A stretch of 64,000 nt of DNA from Nocardia arthritidis NBRC 100137 (GTDB taxonomy: Bacteria; Actinomycetota; Actinomycetes; Mycobacteriales; Mycobacteriaceae), in NCBI RefSeq assembly GCF_001612765.1, contig NZ_BDBB01000005.1:62001-126000 (forward strand), in the 5' to 3' direction. Position numbers and translations under genes: made by a program. Position 1 is the stretch's first letter. Every line of letters starts with the position of its first letter. The notes beneath the pieces are model-generated. The model saw nothing but the letters and a program-made list of their open reading frames with translations. It did no database searches and was not told the origin of the DNA. Shown here one piece after another: positions 55,178 through 64,000 of the stretch.

Positions 55178-55525
55178 GTGGCGAACCGACCGGCCACCGT
55201 AGACGCGTATCTCGCCGCGTTCCCCGACGACGCGCGCTGCGTCCTCGACACGATCCGGCGCACCATCCAGGACGCCCTGCCGGAGGCCACCGAGGCGATC
55301 AGCTACGACATTCCCACCTTCCGGCTGCACGGCCGCAACGTCGTGCACTTCGCGGGGTGGAAGCAGCACGTCAGCCTCTACCCGATCCCGGACGGCGATC
55401 CCGCGTTGGCACGCGAACTCGAGCCGTACCGGGCGGGCAAGGGAACGCTGCGGTTCCGGCTCGGCGAACCGGTGCCGTACGACCTGATCGCACGGATCGT
55501 CACCGCGCTCGCCGAGCGGCGGTGA
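55178..55525 (+). CDS. DUF1801 (YdhG-like) family protein
   Basis: 115 residues from the GTG at 55178, preceded by GAGGGA; an in-frame GTG at 55160 would add six residues. Family features are VDAYLAAFPDDARCVLDTIR at the start, the central SYDIPTFRLHGRNVVHFAGW (about 43-62), HVSLYPIPDG and the final GTLRFRLGEPVPYDLIARIV. The fold is like the iron-chaperone frataxin-like YdhG group, but the bacterial role is not established. Its stop is 6 bases from the stop of the convergent alcohol dehydrogenase gene. Confidence 0.88.
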   Translation: MANRPATVDAYLAAFPDDARCVLDTIRRTIQDALPEATEAISYDIPTFRLHGRNVVHFAGWKQHVSLYPIPDGDPALARELEPYRAGKGTLRFRLGEPVPYDLIARIVTALAERR

Positions 55526-55531
55526 GGCGCT

Positions 55532-56662
55532 CTACCAGTCGGCTTCGCTGTACTTGATGATCCCGCGGATGTTCCTGCCGTCCAGCATGTCCTGGTAGCC
55601 CTGGTTGATCTCTTCCAGGGAGTAGCTGCGGGTGACCATGTCGTCCAGGTTGAGCTGGCCTGCCTTGTACAGCGACAGCAGGCGCGGCGCGTCCTGGCGG
55701 GCGTTGCCACCACCGAAGATGCAGCCCTTCACCGTCTTCTGCAACATCGACAGCAGGAAGCTGTTCAGCTTGACGTCGTTCTCGTCCATCCGGCCCATCG
55801 AGGTGACCACCAGGGTGCCCGCCTTCGAGGTGAGGATCAGGCCCTCCTCGATGTACTCGCCGTGCATCTCGCCCATGGTCAGGATGACCTTCTCCGCCAT
55901 CCGGCCCTCGGTGGCCTCCATCAGCGGCATGATCGCGGCGGCCATGCTCTCGTAGGTGTGCGTGGCGCCGAACTTCTGCGCCTGCTCACGCTTCCACGGA
56001 TTCGGGTCGATGGCCACCACCTTCGACGCGCCCGACAGCACCGCGCCCTGCAACGCGCTCATGCCGACACCGCCGATGCCCGCGATCACCACGGTCTCGC
56101 CCGGCGCCACCTGCGCCACGTGGGTGGAGGAACCGAAACCGGTCGGGACGCCGCAGCCGACCAAGCAGGCCACCTCGAACGGAATGCTCGGATCGATCTT
56201 CACCACGGAGGTGTGGTGCACCGTCATGTACGGCGCGAAGGTGCCCAGCAGGCACATCGGGATAACGTTCTCGCCGCGGGCCTGGATGCGGTAGGTGCCA
56301 TCGCTGATCGCCTGTCCCATCAGCAAGCCCGCGCCCAGGTCGCACAGCGCCATGTGTCCTGCCACGCACGCCGGACAGCGGCCGCAGGCGGGGATGAACG
56401 ACAGGATCACGTGGTCGCCGACCTGCAGATCGGCCGGGCAGTTCGGACCCAACTTGGTGATCACGCCCGCGCCCTCGTGCCCGCCCATGACGGGGAAGGA
56501 CGGCATCGGGGTCGCGCCGGTCACGATGTGATGGTCGGAGTGGCACATACCGGCGGTTTCCATCCGAATCTGCACCTCGCCGGCGACCGGGTCACCGACC
56601 TCGATCTCCTCCACCGACCACGGCTGGTCGATCCCCCACAGGATCGCGCCCTTCGTCTTCAT
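55532..56662 (-). CDS. NDMA-dependent alcohol dehydrogenase (zinc MDR family)
   Basis: 376 residues. Catalytic zinc ligands are in AGMCHSDHHIV (Cys and His, about 37-47) and MGGHEGAGV; the structural zinc site is CGRCPACVAGHMALC (about 92-106). The nucleotide site is VIAGIGGVGMSALQGA (about 191-206). The sequence follows the actinomycete NDMA-dependent group, in which NAD is held tightly and re-oxidised by an electron carrier such as mycofactocin; no mycofactocin gene is in the window. Substrates are short-chain alcohols or terpenols. Upstream lie two copies of a GAACGCGTTACA motif in opposite orientation, a likely TetR-type control site. Confidence 0.92.
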   Translation of the reverse strand: MKTKGAILWGIDQPWSVEEIEVGDPVAGEVQIRMETAGMCHSDHHIVTGATPMPSFPVMGGHEGAGVITKLGPNCPADLQVGDHVILSFIPACGRCPACVAGHMALCDLGAGLLMGQAISDGTYRIQARGENVIPMCLLGTFAPYMTVHHTSVVKIDPSIPFEVACLVGCGVPTGFGSSTHVAQVAPGETVVIAGIGGVGMSALQGAVLSGASKVVAIDPNPWKREQAQKFGATHTYESMAAAIMPLMEATEGRMAEKVILTMGEMHGEYIEEGLILTSKAGTLVVTSMGRMDENDVKLNSFLLSMLQKTVKGCIFGGGNARQDAPRLLSLYKAGQLNLDDMVTRSYSLEEINQGYQDMLDGRNIRGIIKYSEADW

Positions 56663-56723
56663 TCCTGTCGACCCTCTCGCATGCACGTGCTTATATGTGA
56701 CTGCACCCACAGTACGAGAAAAA

Positions 56724-56792
56724 TGTAACGCGTTCTAGTACCGGTCGGAAAATTCGTCGGTAGAGCGTGACCTACCGGCCGAACGCGTTACA
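56724..56792. promoter_or_regulatory. two inverted KstR-like motifs upstream of the alcohol dehydrogenase
   Basis: 56724-56737 reads TGTAACGCGTTCTA, on the minus strand TAGAACGCGTTACA, which fits the KstR consensus TnnAACnnGTTnnA exactly. 56779-56792 reads CCGAACGCGTTACA, the same core on the plus strand with one deviation. The two are 41 bases apart in opposite orientation, within the 144-base region before the gene. They suggest repression by a TetR-family lipid or steroid sensor. Confidence 0.55.
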
Positions 56793-56806
56793 GTTCCGCG
56801 ATGCGT

Positions 56807-57337
56807 TCACCCACGAACGTCGTGCACGTGGTGCAACAGATCGTGCAGGATGTAGCGGGCGAACGACGCCACCGTGAACTCCGCCCCGTCACTGCGGGCA
56901 CCGCGCAGACCCCGCCGCTCGGGCGGCACCGATTCGAAAGACCGCGCCGCCCGCTCGGCGGCCTCGGCCAACTCCTCGGCCACCATGGCCGGATCCTGCT
57001 CGTTGTAGCGGTCGGTGACCGCGGCCGCGTCCTGATCCCAGTTCGGGAAGCGCGGCGGCTCCCCCTCGGGGTCATCGGCCAGCATCAGGCCGAGGCGAGT
57101 GCCCGACATGCGGCACACGTCGCGCACATGGGCGCCGTATTCCAACGCCGACCAGGTGGATTCGTCCGGCCGCACGCGCACGCCGGGCCGGTCGAGCACC
57201 GCGGCGAAGCGGACGGCCGTCTCCCTGATCAGCGCGGGCACGGCTTCATAGGCGGTCGCGGCGGCGTCGAAACCGCACTCGGGACAGGGGCGGCTCAACA
57301 CCCAGGTCCAGTCCTTGACATCGGGAACGATCGGCAT
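56807..57337 (-). CDS. DinB-like / mycothiol-transferase-like protein
   Basis: 176 residues from the ATG at 57337. The four-helix DinB fold is suggested by STWSALEYGAHVRDVCRM (about 80-97; first metal His) and the C-terminal ARYILHDLLHHVHDVRG (about 160-176; two further histidines), the usual three-His metal site. Helical stretches LIRETAVRFAAVLDRPG and EELAEAAERAARSFESV lie between. An N-terminal CPECGF (about 18-23) is an extra that could bind metal. Members use thiols such as mycothiol or act as metal-dependent isomerases; the substrate is unknown. It shares the direction of the alcohol dehydrogenase 144 bases on, but the motifs between them suggest separate promoters. Confidence 0.82.
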   Translation of the reverse strand: MPIVPDVKDWTWVLSRPCPECGFDAAATAYEAVPALIRETAVRFAAVLDRPGVRVRPDESTWSALEYGAHVRDVCRMSGTRLGLMLADDPEGEPPRFPNWDQDAAAVTDRYNEQDPAMVAEELAEAAERAARSFESVPPERRGLRGARSDGAEFTVASFARYILHDLLHHVHDVRG

Positions 57338-57409
57338 GCGCTCAACCTAGGCGCGGCCGGACAGCGCCTTCCACCGATATCCGGTCAACTATCGGGCACA
57401 TCCCGACAG

Positions 57410-58474
57410 TCATTCCATCAGCCGCTGCGCCCGCTCGAAGAGTTCCAGCGTGATCGCGTGCAGGAAGTCACCGACCTGCTTGGGGGCCTTGCCCGCGAAG
57501 GCGCGGGCGTGGGTGCCCTCCAGGACGATGCCGAGCTTGAAGCAGGCCAGCACGGTGTACCAGGGCATCGCACTCAGGTCGCGATCGGAGAACTGCCCGT
57601 AGTGCGCGATCATCTCCTCGGCCGTAGGCAGACCGCCGACCGCGCCGAGCTTGCCCACCAGCGCCGCGCCGGTGGTGCCGGGCTCCGGGCGGGTGGCGAT
57701 CTGCCAGCCCAGGTCCAGCAGCGGGTCGCCGATGGTGGACATCTCCCAGTCGACCATCGCCGCCACCTGCGGGCCGTCGAACTCGAACATCATGTTCGCC
57801 AGGTGGCAGTCACCGTGCAGGATGCCGGGGGTCCACTGAGCGGGGCGATTGCGATCCAGCCACTCACCCACCGCCGCCACGCCGGGAATGTCCGGACCGG
57901 GGTAGCCCTCGTTGGCCGAATACGACTCCAGCTCACCGAGCCAGCGCGGCACCTGGCGCTCCAGGAAGCCCTCCGGCTTGCCGTAGTCGGTCAAGCCGAG
58001 CGCCTGGTAGTCCAGCGCACCGAGCCGTGCGATGGCTTCGACCGCGGACAGGCCCATCTGCCTGCGAACTTCCGGATCGCCCGCGTGCAACTCGGGCAGT
58101 TCGTTCTGTGGATTGAAACCGTGGATCGGCTCCATCAGGTAGAAGACCGCGCCGAGCACCGACTCGTCGGCACAGGCCGCGATCACCCGGGGAGCGCGGA
58201 CCTCGGTGCTGCCCAGCGCGCCCAGCAGCCGGGCCTCGCGCCGGATCACGTCGTTGCTCTTGGCGCGCAGATGCTTCGGGCCACGGCGCAGCACGTAGGT
58301 GCGGCCGCCACGCGTGAAGCGGAGCATGATGTTCTGCGTTCCGCCGCCGAGCGCGATCACATCCTCGAACTCACCCCCGGACAGACCCTGCTCATCCATC
58401 CACTTTCCGACGACGGCGAAGTCGACGACCGCGGGATCCACATCGACCGGTTGCGCAACAGACATGTCCCACAT
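57410..58474 (-). CDS. phosphotransferase family protein (APH/ACAD10-like fold)
   Basis: 354 residues. The aminoglycoside-phosphotransferase fold is shown by the N-lobe LGGGTQNIMLRFTRGGRTYV and LRRGP (phosphate-binding Lys/Arg region), the catalytic GILHGDCHLANMMFEF (about 218-233; HGDxHxxN with Asp as base) and the metal-binding VDWEMSTIGDPLLDLGW (about 242-258). Members near acyl-CoA dehydrogenases are thought to phosphorylate hydroxyacyl-CoA or other alcohols in lipid breakdown; here the neighbours are an alcohol dehydrogenase and pabAB. The ATG at 58474 (GGTGG six bases upstream) is used; the ATG at 58465 is an alternative. Confidence 0.9.
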   Translation of the reverse strand: MWDMSVAQPVDVDPAVVDFAVVGKWMDEQGLSGGEFEDVIALGGGTQNIMLRFTRGGRTYVLRRGPKHLRAKSNDVIRREARLLGALGSTEVRAPRVIAACADESVLGAVFYLMEPIHGFNPQNELPELHAGDPEVRRQMGLSAVEAIARLGALDYQALGLTDYGKPEGFLERQVPRWLGELESYSANEGYPGPDIPGVAAVGEWLDRNRPAQWTPGILHGDCHLANMMFEFDGPQVAAMVDWEMSTIGDPLLDLGWQIATRPEPGTTGAALVGKLGAVGGLPTAEEMIAHYGQFSDRDLSAMPWYTVLACFKLGIVLEGTHARAFAGKAPKQVGDFLHAITLELFERAQRLME

Positions 58475-58554
58475 TGTGCACCACCCGCCGACCCGAACTG
58501 AAGGCAGACGACAACAGTTAGCTCCGACCGGTGCGGCGTAGGGTTTCCAGAACC

Positions 58555-60771
<2,217 letters not shown>

Positions 60772-60791
60772 ACGCGGGGCGCACTTCTCGA

Positions 60792-61292
60792 CTATTTGCG
60801 CCGCTTCGTCGGCTTTCGCCGGGTGGGCTCCTCGGCGGCTTGTGGTTCGGCTGCGCCCAGGCCGGCCAGCTTGCCGAGCAAGGCGATGCCGGGCAATTTC
60901 GCCAGACGCCCGAGCACATCCTCACCGAGCGAGATCATCGCCTCCAGCCGGGGCAGCAGCCGGTCGTAGGCCGCGAAGGCCGGATCGGCCAGGGCCAGGG
61001 TGCGGTCGAGCCGATCGATGGTGGAGTTGAGCCGCTCGATCGCGGTCGAGAGGCTCTCGATGAGGCCGGGCAGTTGCGCGGCCAACTGCGCGGACGCGGG
61101 CGGCAGCCGCACCGCCGTGTCGAACGCCGAGGTCGCGGTGAGCTGGGCGGCTTCCAGCGCCTGGCCCGCGGCCGTCTGCGCGGCTTCGACCGCCGCCTGG
61201 GCGGCGGCGAGGACGTCGGCGGGGCCGGGCACGCGTCCGCTGGGCAGCTTCGGGGTCGGCGGCTTACGACCCGGGCGTTTCGGGTTCGTCAT
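60792..61292 (-). CDS. Ala-rich coiled-coil protein with basic ends
   Basis: 166 residues from the ATG at 61292. The N-terminus is basic and Pro-rich (NPKRPGRKPPTPKLPSGR). Residues ~30-75 are a long Ala/Gln helix (VLAAAQAAVEAAQTAAGQAL) and 80-115 a heptad-like stretch (LIESLSTAIERLNSTIDRLD). Less polar segments follow (LGRLAKLPGIALLGKLAGLG) and the C-terminus is again basic (RRKPTKRRK). It resembles small phasin-like or nucleoid-associated helical proteins in pattern, not in a recognisable family. It is convergent with pabAB (20 bases between stops) and divergent from the TerD-HNH gene (85 bases between starts). Confidence 0.7.
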   Translation of the reverse strand: MTNPKRPGRKPPTPKLPSGRVPGPADVLAAAQAAVEAAQTAAGQALEAAQLTATSAFDTAVRLPPASAQLAAQLPGLIESLSTAIERLNSTIDRLDRTLALADPAFAAYDRLLPRLEAMISLGEDVLGRLAKLPGIALLGKLAGLGAAEPQAAEEPTRRKPTKRRK

Positions 61293-61377
61293 GGGGAACA
61301 CTGTGCCGCACGCCCCGCCGAAGGACCTCCCCTCGCGCGTTCGGCGTGTCGGAGGGGCGTGGCATAGTTCGAGCACA

Positions 61378-63405
61378 ATGAAACTCAGCAAGGGCGCGAA
61401 CGCAGCGGTACCGACATCCCTTCTAGCCGTGGTTGTTTCATGGCGATCGGAGCACGCGGTGGACGCGCACGCCTTGCTGCTGGACGCGAACGGCACCGTC
61501 CGCTCGGATCGGGATCTGGTGTTCTACAACGCGCCGCGGCACGTCTCCCAGGCGGTCACGCTCGATCAGGAACCCGCGCCGGGCACCGCGCGGCTGAGCG
61601 TCTCGCTGCCGCGCACCGAAGCGGACGTCGAGCGCATCGTCGTCTCCGGATCGGTGGAGGGAAGCACCTTCGGCGACATCCGGGAGCTGACCGTCGCCGT
61701 GCACTCGGTCGACGGGGTGGTCGCGGCGTTCGAGATCGATGACGCGGCCGCGGTCTCGGCGCTGATGTTCGGCGAGTTCTACCGCCGCGACGGGCAGTGG
61801 CGGTTCCGCGCGATCGGCCAGGGCTGGTCCAGCGGGCTGGCCGGGTTGGTCGGCGAGTTCGGCGTGCAGGTCGACGACCCGTCGGCGCCCGCCCGCACCA
61901 CCCATCCCACCAACCCGTTCCAGGTGCGCCGATCAGCCACGGCGGCACCGGCTCGAGAACGACTTCAGGCCGCCGCCGACTCCGGCCTCGGCTCGGCCGA
62001 ACGGGTCGATCGCCACGACTTCGCCCAGACCCGGCACGTCCCGCATGGGTCGATCTCCTCCGGCCAATCGCGCAGGAACGGCGAATCCGCCGCGGCCGAG
62101 CGAACGGACGCACCGAACGTCGCCGCCGGACATGCTCCGGTGCAACGCGTCCGCGAGCATGACCACCGGGCCGCGAACCCACCCGGGCGAGCCGAAGGCC
62201 CCGAAGCGCCACGCCCCGGCACACCCGCATGGCCACGCACCGAAGTACTCGGCCGCGCGGACACCGCTCCCCTCCCGCACACCCACCGTCCGGTCGACCT
62301 CAACCGCTACACCCCGGAAAGCGCACCTCCCCCACCACCCCCGGATCCCGAACGCGCCGACTGGCACCCGGATCCGGAGAACGCGCAGCGTATGCGCTGG
62401 TGGGACGGCGCGGGATGGACCGAGGACCGCTATCTGCCCCCTCCGCCGGGCGACCGCCACTGCGTTCGCTGCGCAAGCCCGCTGCGCCGCAAGTTCTTCG
62501 GCGGGTTCGCACCGTGCCAGAGGTGTGCCCAGGAGATCGAGGAATACCTCATCCATTGGCACAGCCGGGCCTGGCGAGTGCTCACCGGACACGGTCCGCG
62601 TGGCCCCGAGTGGGCGGCGCTGTGGGCGTCGTTGCGGTATCAGCGGATCGACGCCGAAGCCGGACGCGCGGCGCTGCGCGACGCGGCGCTCAGCTATGTG
62701 GAGCGGCTGGTCACCTTCGCCTTCGCCGACGGTGAGGTCAGGGACGCGGAGCTGGAGCTGTTCGAGCAGGCGGTCAGCGAGCTCGGCCTCGGCGGACCGC
62801 TGATCGATGACCTGCGCAGACGGATGCATCGCGGCAACACCCTCTATCGGTTGCGCACCGGCGACCTGCCGGTGGTGCGCACGCCCGGGCTGCACCTGGA
62901 CCCGGAGGAGAAGGTGCACCTCGACCTACCCGCGACGCACGTACGCCAGCTCGCGCGCGGCCCGAAGCTCACCGAGGGCAGGCTGATCGGCAGCAACAAG
63001 AAGCTGCGTTTCGTCGGCGCCGACACCGGCATCGAGATGCTCTGGTCACGGGTGGTTTCCGTGCACACGGAACAAGGCGCGGTGGTGATCGCGGCCACCT
63101 CGGCACGCGGCGGCGCGACGTTCGCCGTCGACGATCCCGACTACGTCTCGGCCGCGCTGGAAGGCGCGCTGCGCGTGGCCAAACGTCTCGTCCTCACTCC
63201 CGGCCAGCGCGATACCCGCAGCATCTCGCAGGAGGTGAAGGCGCAGGTATGGCAGCGCGACGGCGGCCGGTGCGTCGAATGCGGCGACGGGCACTACCTG
63301 GAGTTCGACCACATCATCCCGCTCAGCCGCGGCGGCGCGACCAGCGCGGCGAACCTCCAGATCCTGTGCCGCGCGTGCAACCGGGCCAAAGGCGCCCGCA
63401 TCTAG
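61378..63405 (+). CDS. TerD - DUF2510 - zinc ribbon - TerB-like - HNH endonuclease fusion
   Basis: 675 residues. Residues 1-~165 are a TerD-type domain (MKLSKGANAAVPTSLLAVVV, DLVFYNAPRH, AVHSVDGVVAAFEI, GQWRFRAIGQGW). A disordered Pro/Ala/Arg-rich linker runs to ~325. Residues 326-352 are DUF2510 (DWHPDPENAQRMRWWDGAGW). A zinc ribbon has Cys362/365 and Cys380/383. A TerB-like helical segment lies at ~430-485 (VERLVTFAFADGEVRDAELE). Residues ~500-605 look like a PH/GRAM-type barrel (GRLIGSNKKLRFVGADTG). The C-terminus 617-675 is an HNH nuclease: CVECG, FDHIIPLSRGG with catalytic His, AANLQILC and CNRAKG. TerD and TerB are membrane-linked stress and phage-response modules; fused to an HNH nuclease they suggest DNA damage or processing in response to a signal. 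Confidence 0.88.
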   Translation: MKLSKGANAAVPTSLLAVVVSWRSEHAVDAHALLLDANGTVRSDRDLVFYNAPRHVSQAVTLDQEPAPGTARLSVSLPRTEADVERIVVSGSVEGSTFGDIRELTVAVHSVDGVVAAFEIDDAAAVSALMFGEFYRRDGQWRFRAIGQGWSSGLAGLVGEFGVQVDDPSAPARTTHPTNPFQVRRSATAAPARERLQAAADSGLGSAERVDRHDFAQTRHVPHGSISSGQSRRNGESAAAERTDAPNVAAGHAPVQRVREHDHRAANPPGRAEGPEAPRPGTPAWPRTEVLGRADTAPLPHTHRPVDLNRYTPESAPPPPPPDPERADWHPDPENAQRMRWWDGAGWTEDRYLPPPPGDRHCVRCASPLRRKFFGGFAPCQRCAQEIEEYLIHWHSRAWRVLTGHGPRGPEWAALWASLRYQRIDAEAGRAALRDAALSYVERLVTFAFADGEVRDAELELFEQAVSELGLGGPLIDDLRRRMHRGNTLYRLRTGDLPVVRTPGLHLDPEEKVHLDLPATHVRQLARGPKLTEGRLIGSNKKLRFVGADTGIEMLWSRVVSVHTEQGAVVIAATSARGGATFAVDDPDYVSAALEGALRVAKRLVLTPGQRDTRSISQEVKAQVWQRDGGRCVECGDGHYLEFDHIIPLSRGGATSAANLQILCRACNRAKGARI

Positions 63406-63412
63406 CCCGGTC

Positions 63413-64000
63413 TCACTCGGCGAGCAAGCCCGCCGTGCGGCCCAGATCGGCGAGCATCGCGTCGAACAGGATCTCGGGATTGTCCAGCGGGATCGGGTAA
63501 TTCCCGAACACTTCGAGTGTGACGTGCCCGTAGAGCCGCGCCCAGATCTGGATCATCAGATACGTCACCCCGAGATCCAGTTTCTCGGCGGGGAATTTCT
63601 GGCCCGACTCCGACAGTGCGGCCAGCAGTTCGGTCTGGAAGTGCACCAGATCCTCGCGCAGCTCCGGCGGGATGACGTCGGTGGACGGCGTGACGATGTC
63701 GTAGGTGGCCAGCAGCCTGCCCGCCGTGGCAAGGAAGACTCGGCCGAAGGGCTCGTCGAAGCGGCGCAACGCGCGGGCCTGCCCGGCGCCGGGCGAGGCG
63801 AACACCAGGGTGAACTCCCTGGTATGCGTCAGCGCCCAGCGCCGGAAGCCACGGCAGATGGCGAAGAACTGCACAACGCCGTCGTCGGGCAGGGTGGCGA
63901 TCTCGGCGGTCAGCTCTGCCGCCAGGTCGGCGCAGAAGTCCAGCCGCAGTCGCTCCAGCAGGTCTTCCAGCGAGTTGTAGTACCGGTACAGCGCGGGCGC
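63413..64000 (-). CDS. TetR-family transcriptional regulator, N-terminus outside the window
   Basis: The frame continues past the right edge; 195 codons are visible, including stop. The first residues, APALYRYYNSLEDLLERLRL, are the end of the TetR recognition helix and the following helix. The rest is an all-helical ligand domain: AICRGFRRWALTHTREFTLV (like the WHG-type C-terminal domain), then TYLMIQIWARLYGHVTLEVF. The stop lies 7 bases from the end of the TerD-HNH gene on the other strand. The ligand is not predictable. Confidence 0.88.
   Translation of the reverse strand, partial: APALYRYYNSLEDLLERLRLDFCADLAAELTAEIATLPDDGVVQFFAICRGFRRWALTHTREFTLVFASPGAGQARALRRFDEPFGRVFLATAGRLLATYDIVTPSTDVIPPELREDLVHFQTELLAALSESGQKFPAEKLDLGVTYLMIQIWARLYGHVTLEVFGNYPIPLDNPEILFDAMLADLGRTAGLLAE

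Overview
The window is GC-rich DNA from a mycolic-acid-producing actinomycete, most likely Nocardia or a close relative in the Mycobacteriales. The evidence is a FAS-II gene set (fabD, acpM, kasA, accD6) preceded by a MabR-type regulator and aceE, an AhpE peroxiredoxin, and two blocks whose content and order match, from memory, the Mycobacterium tuberculosis Rv2228c-Rv2247 region. GTG and TTG starts are common. I see no transposase, integrase, phage gene or CRISPR array.

Layout. Positions 1-4.2 kb hold a partial hydrolase, a Nudix hydrolase, two GNAT acetyltransferases, a repetitive membrane-anchored protein, a small membrane protein and an XRE regulator. Positions 4.2-14.0 kb are a compact biosynthetic locus on the minus strand: a two-module NRPS (C-A-T-C-A-T-TE; the first A domain carries the EntF serine code, the second a proline-like code) downstream of a gene that fuses an FAD monooxygenase to a PapA5/condensation-like domain in which the catalytic histidine is replaced by tyrosine. 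Positions 14.3-22.5 kb are conserved housekeeping: RNase H/phosphatase, zinc-ribbon coiled coil, Nif3-like, cobC, ptpA, SURF1, a VOC protein and cobD. Positions 22.6-33.5 kb look like an insertion relative to M. tuberculosis: ECF sigma factor, alanine dehydrogenase, metallo-hydrolase, GlxA regulator, gamma carbonic anhydrase, PAS-like protein, SDR with a divergent TetR, a solitary DNA adenine methyltransferase, a nitroreductase and an HxlR regulator.

Positions 33.7-44.2 kb carry accD6-kasA-acpM-fabD-mabR-aceE on the minus strand and a lipoprotein, a DUF3052 protein, ahpE and tRNA-Val on the plus strand. This block is inverted relative to the first one when compared with M. tuberculosis. A perfect 9-bp inverted repeat lies in front of fabD, where MabR is expected to bind. 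Positions 44.2-53 kb are accessory: a TPR-protein remnant behind the tRNA, secreted and unknown proteins, two SAM methyltransferases, and a divergent XRE-regulator module with two striking palindromes.

Positions 53-64 kb hold two divergent serine hydrolases, a DUF1801 protein, an NDMA-dependent alcohol dehydrogenase with KstR-like operator motifs, a DinB-like protein, an aminoglycoside-phosphotransferase-fold protein, a fused PabA-PabB aminodeoxychorismate synthase, and a 675-residue fusion of TerD, DUF2510, zinc ribbon, TerB-like, PH-like and HNH nuclease segments. The last is the best candidate for an unusual stress or defence system. A TetR gene runs off the right edge.
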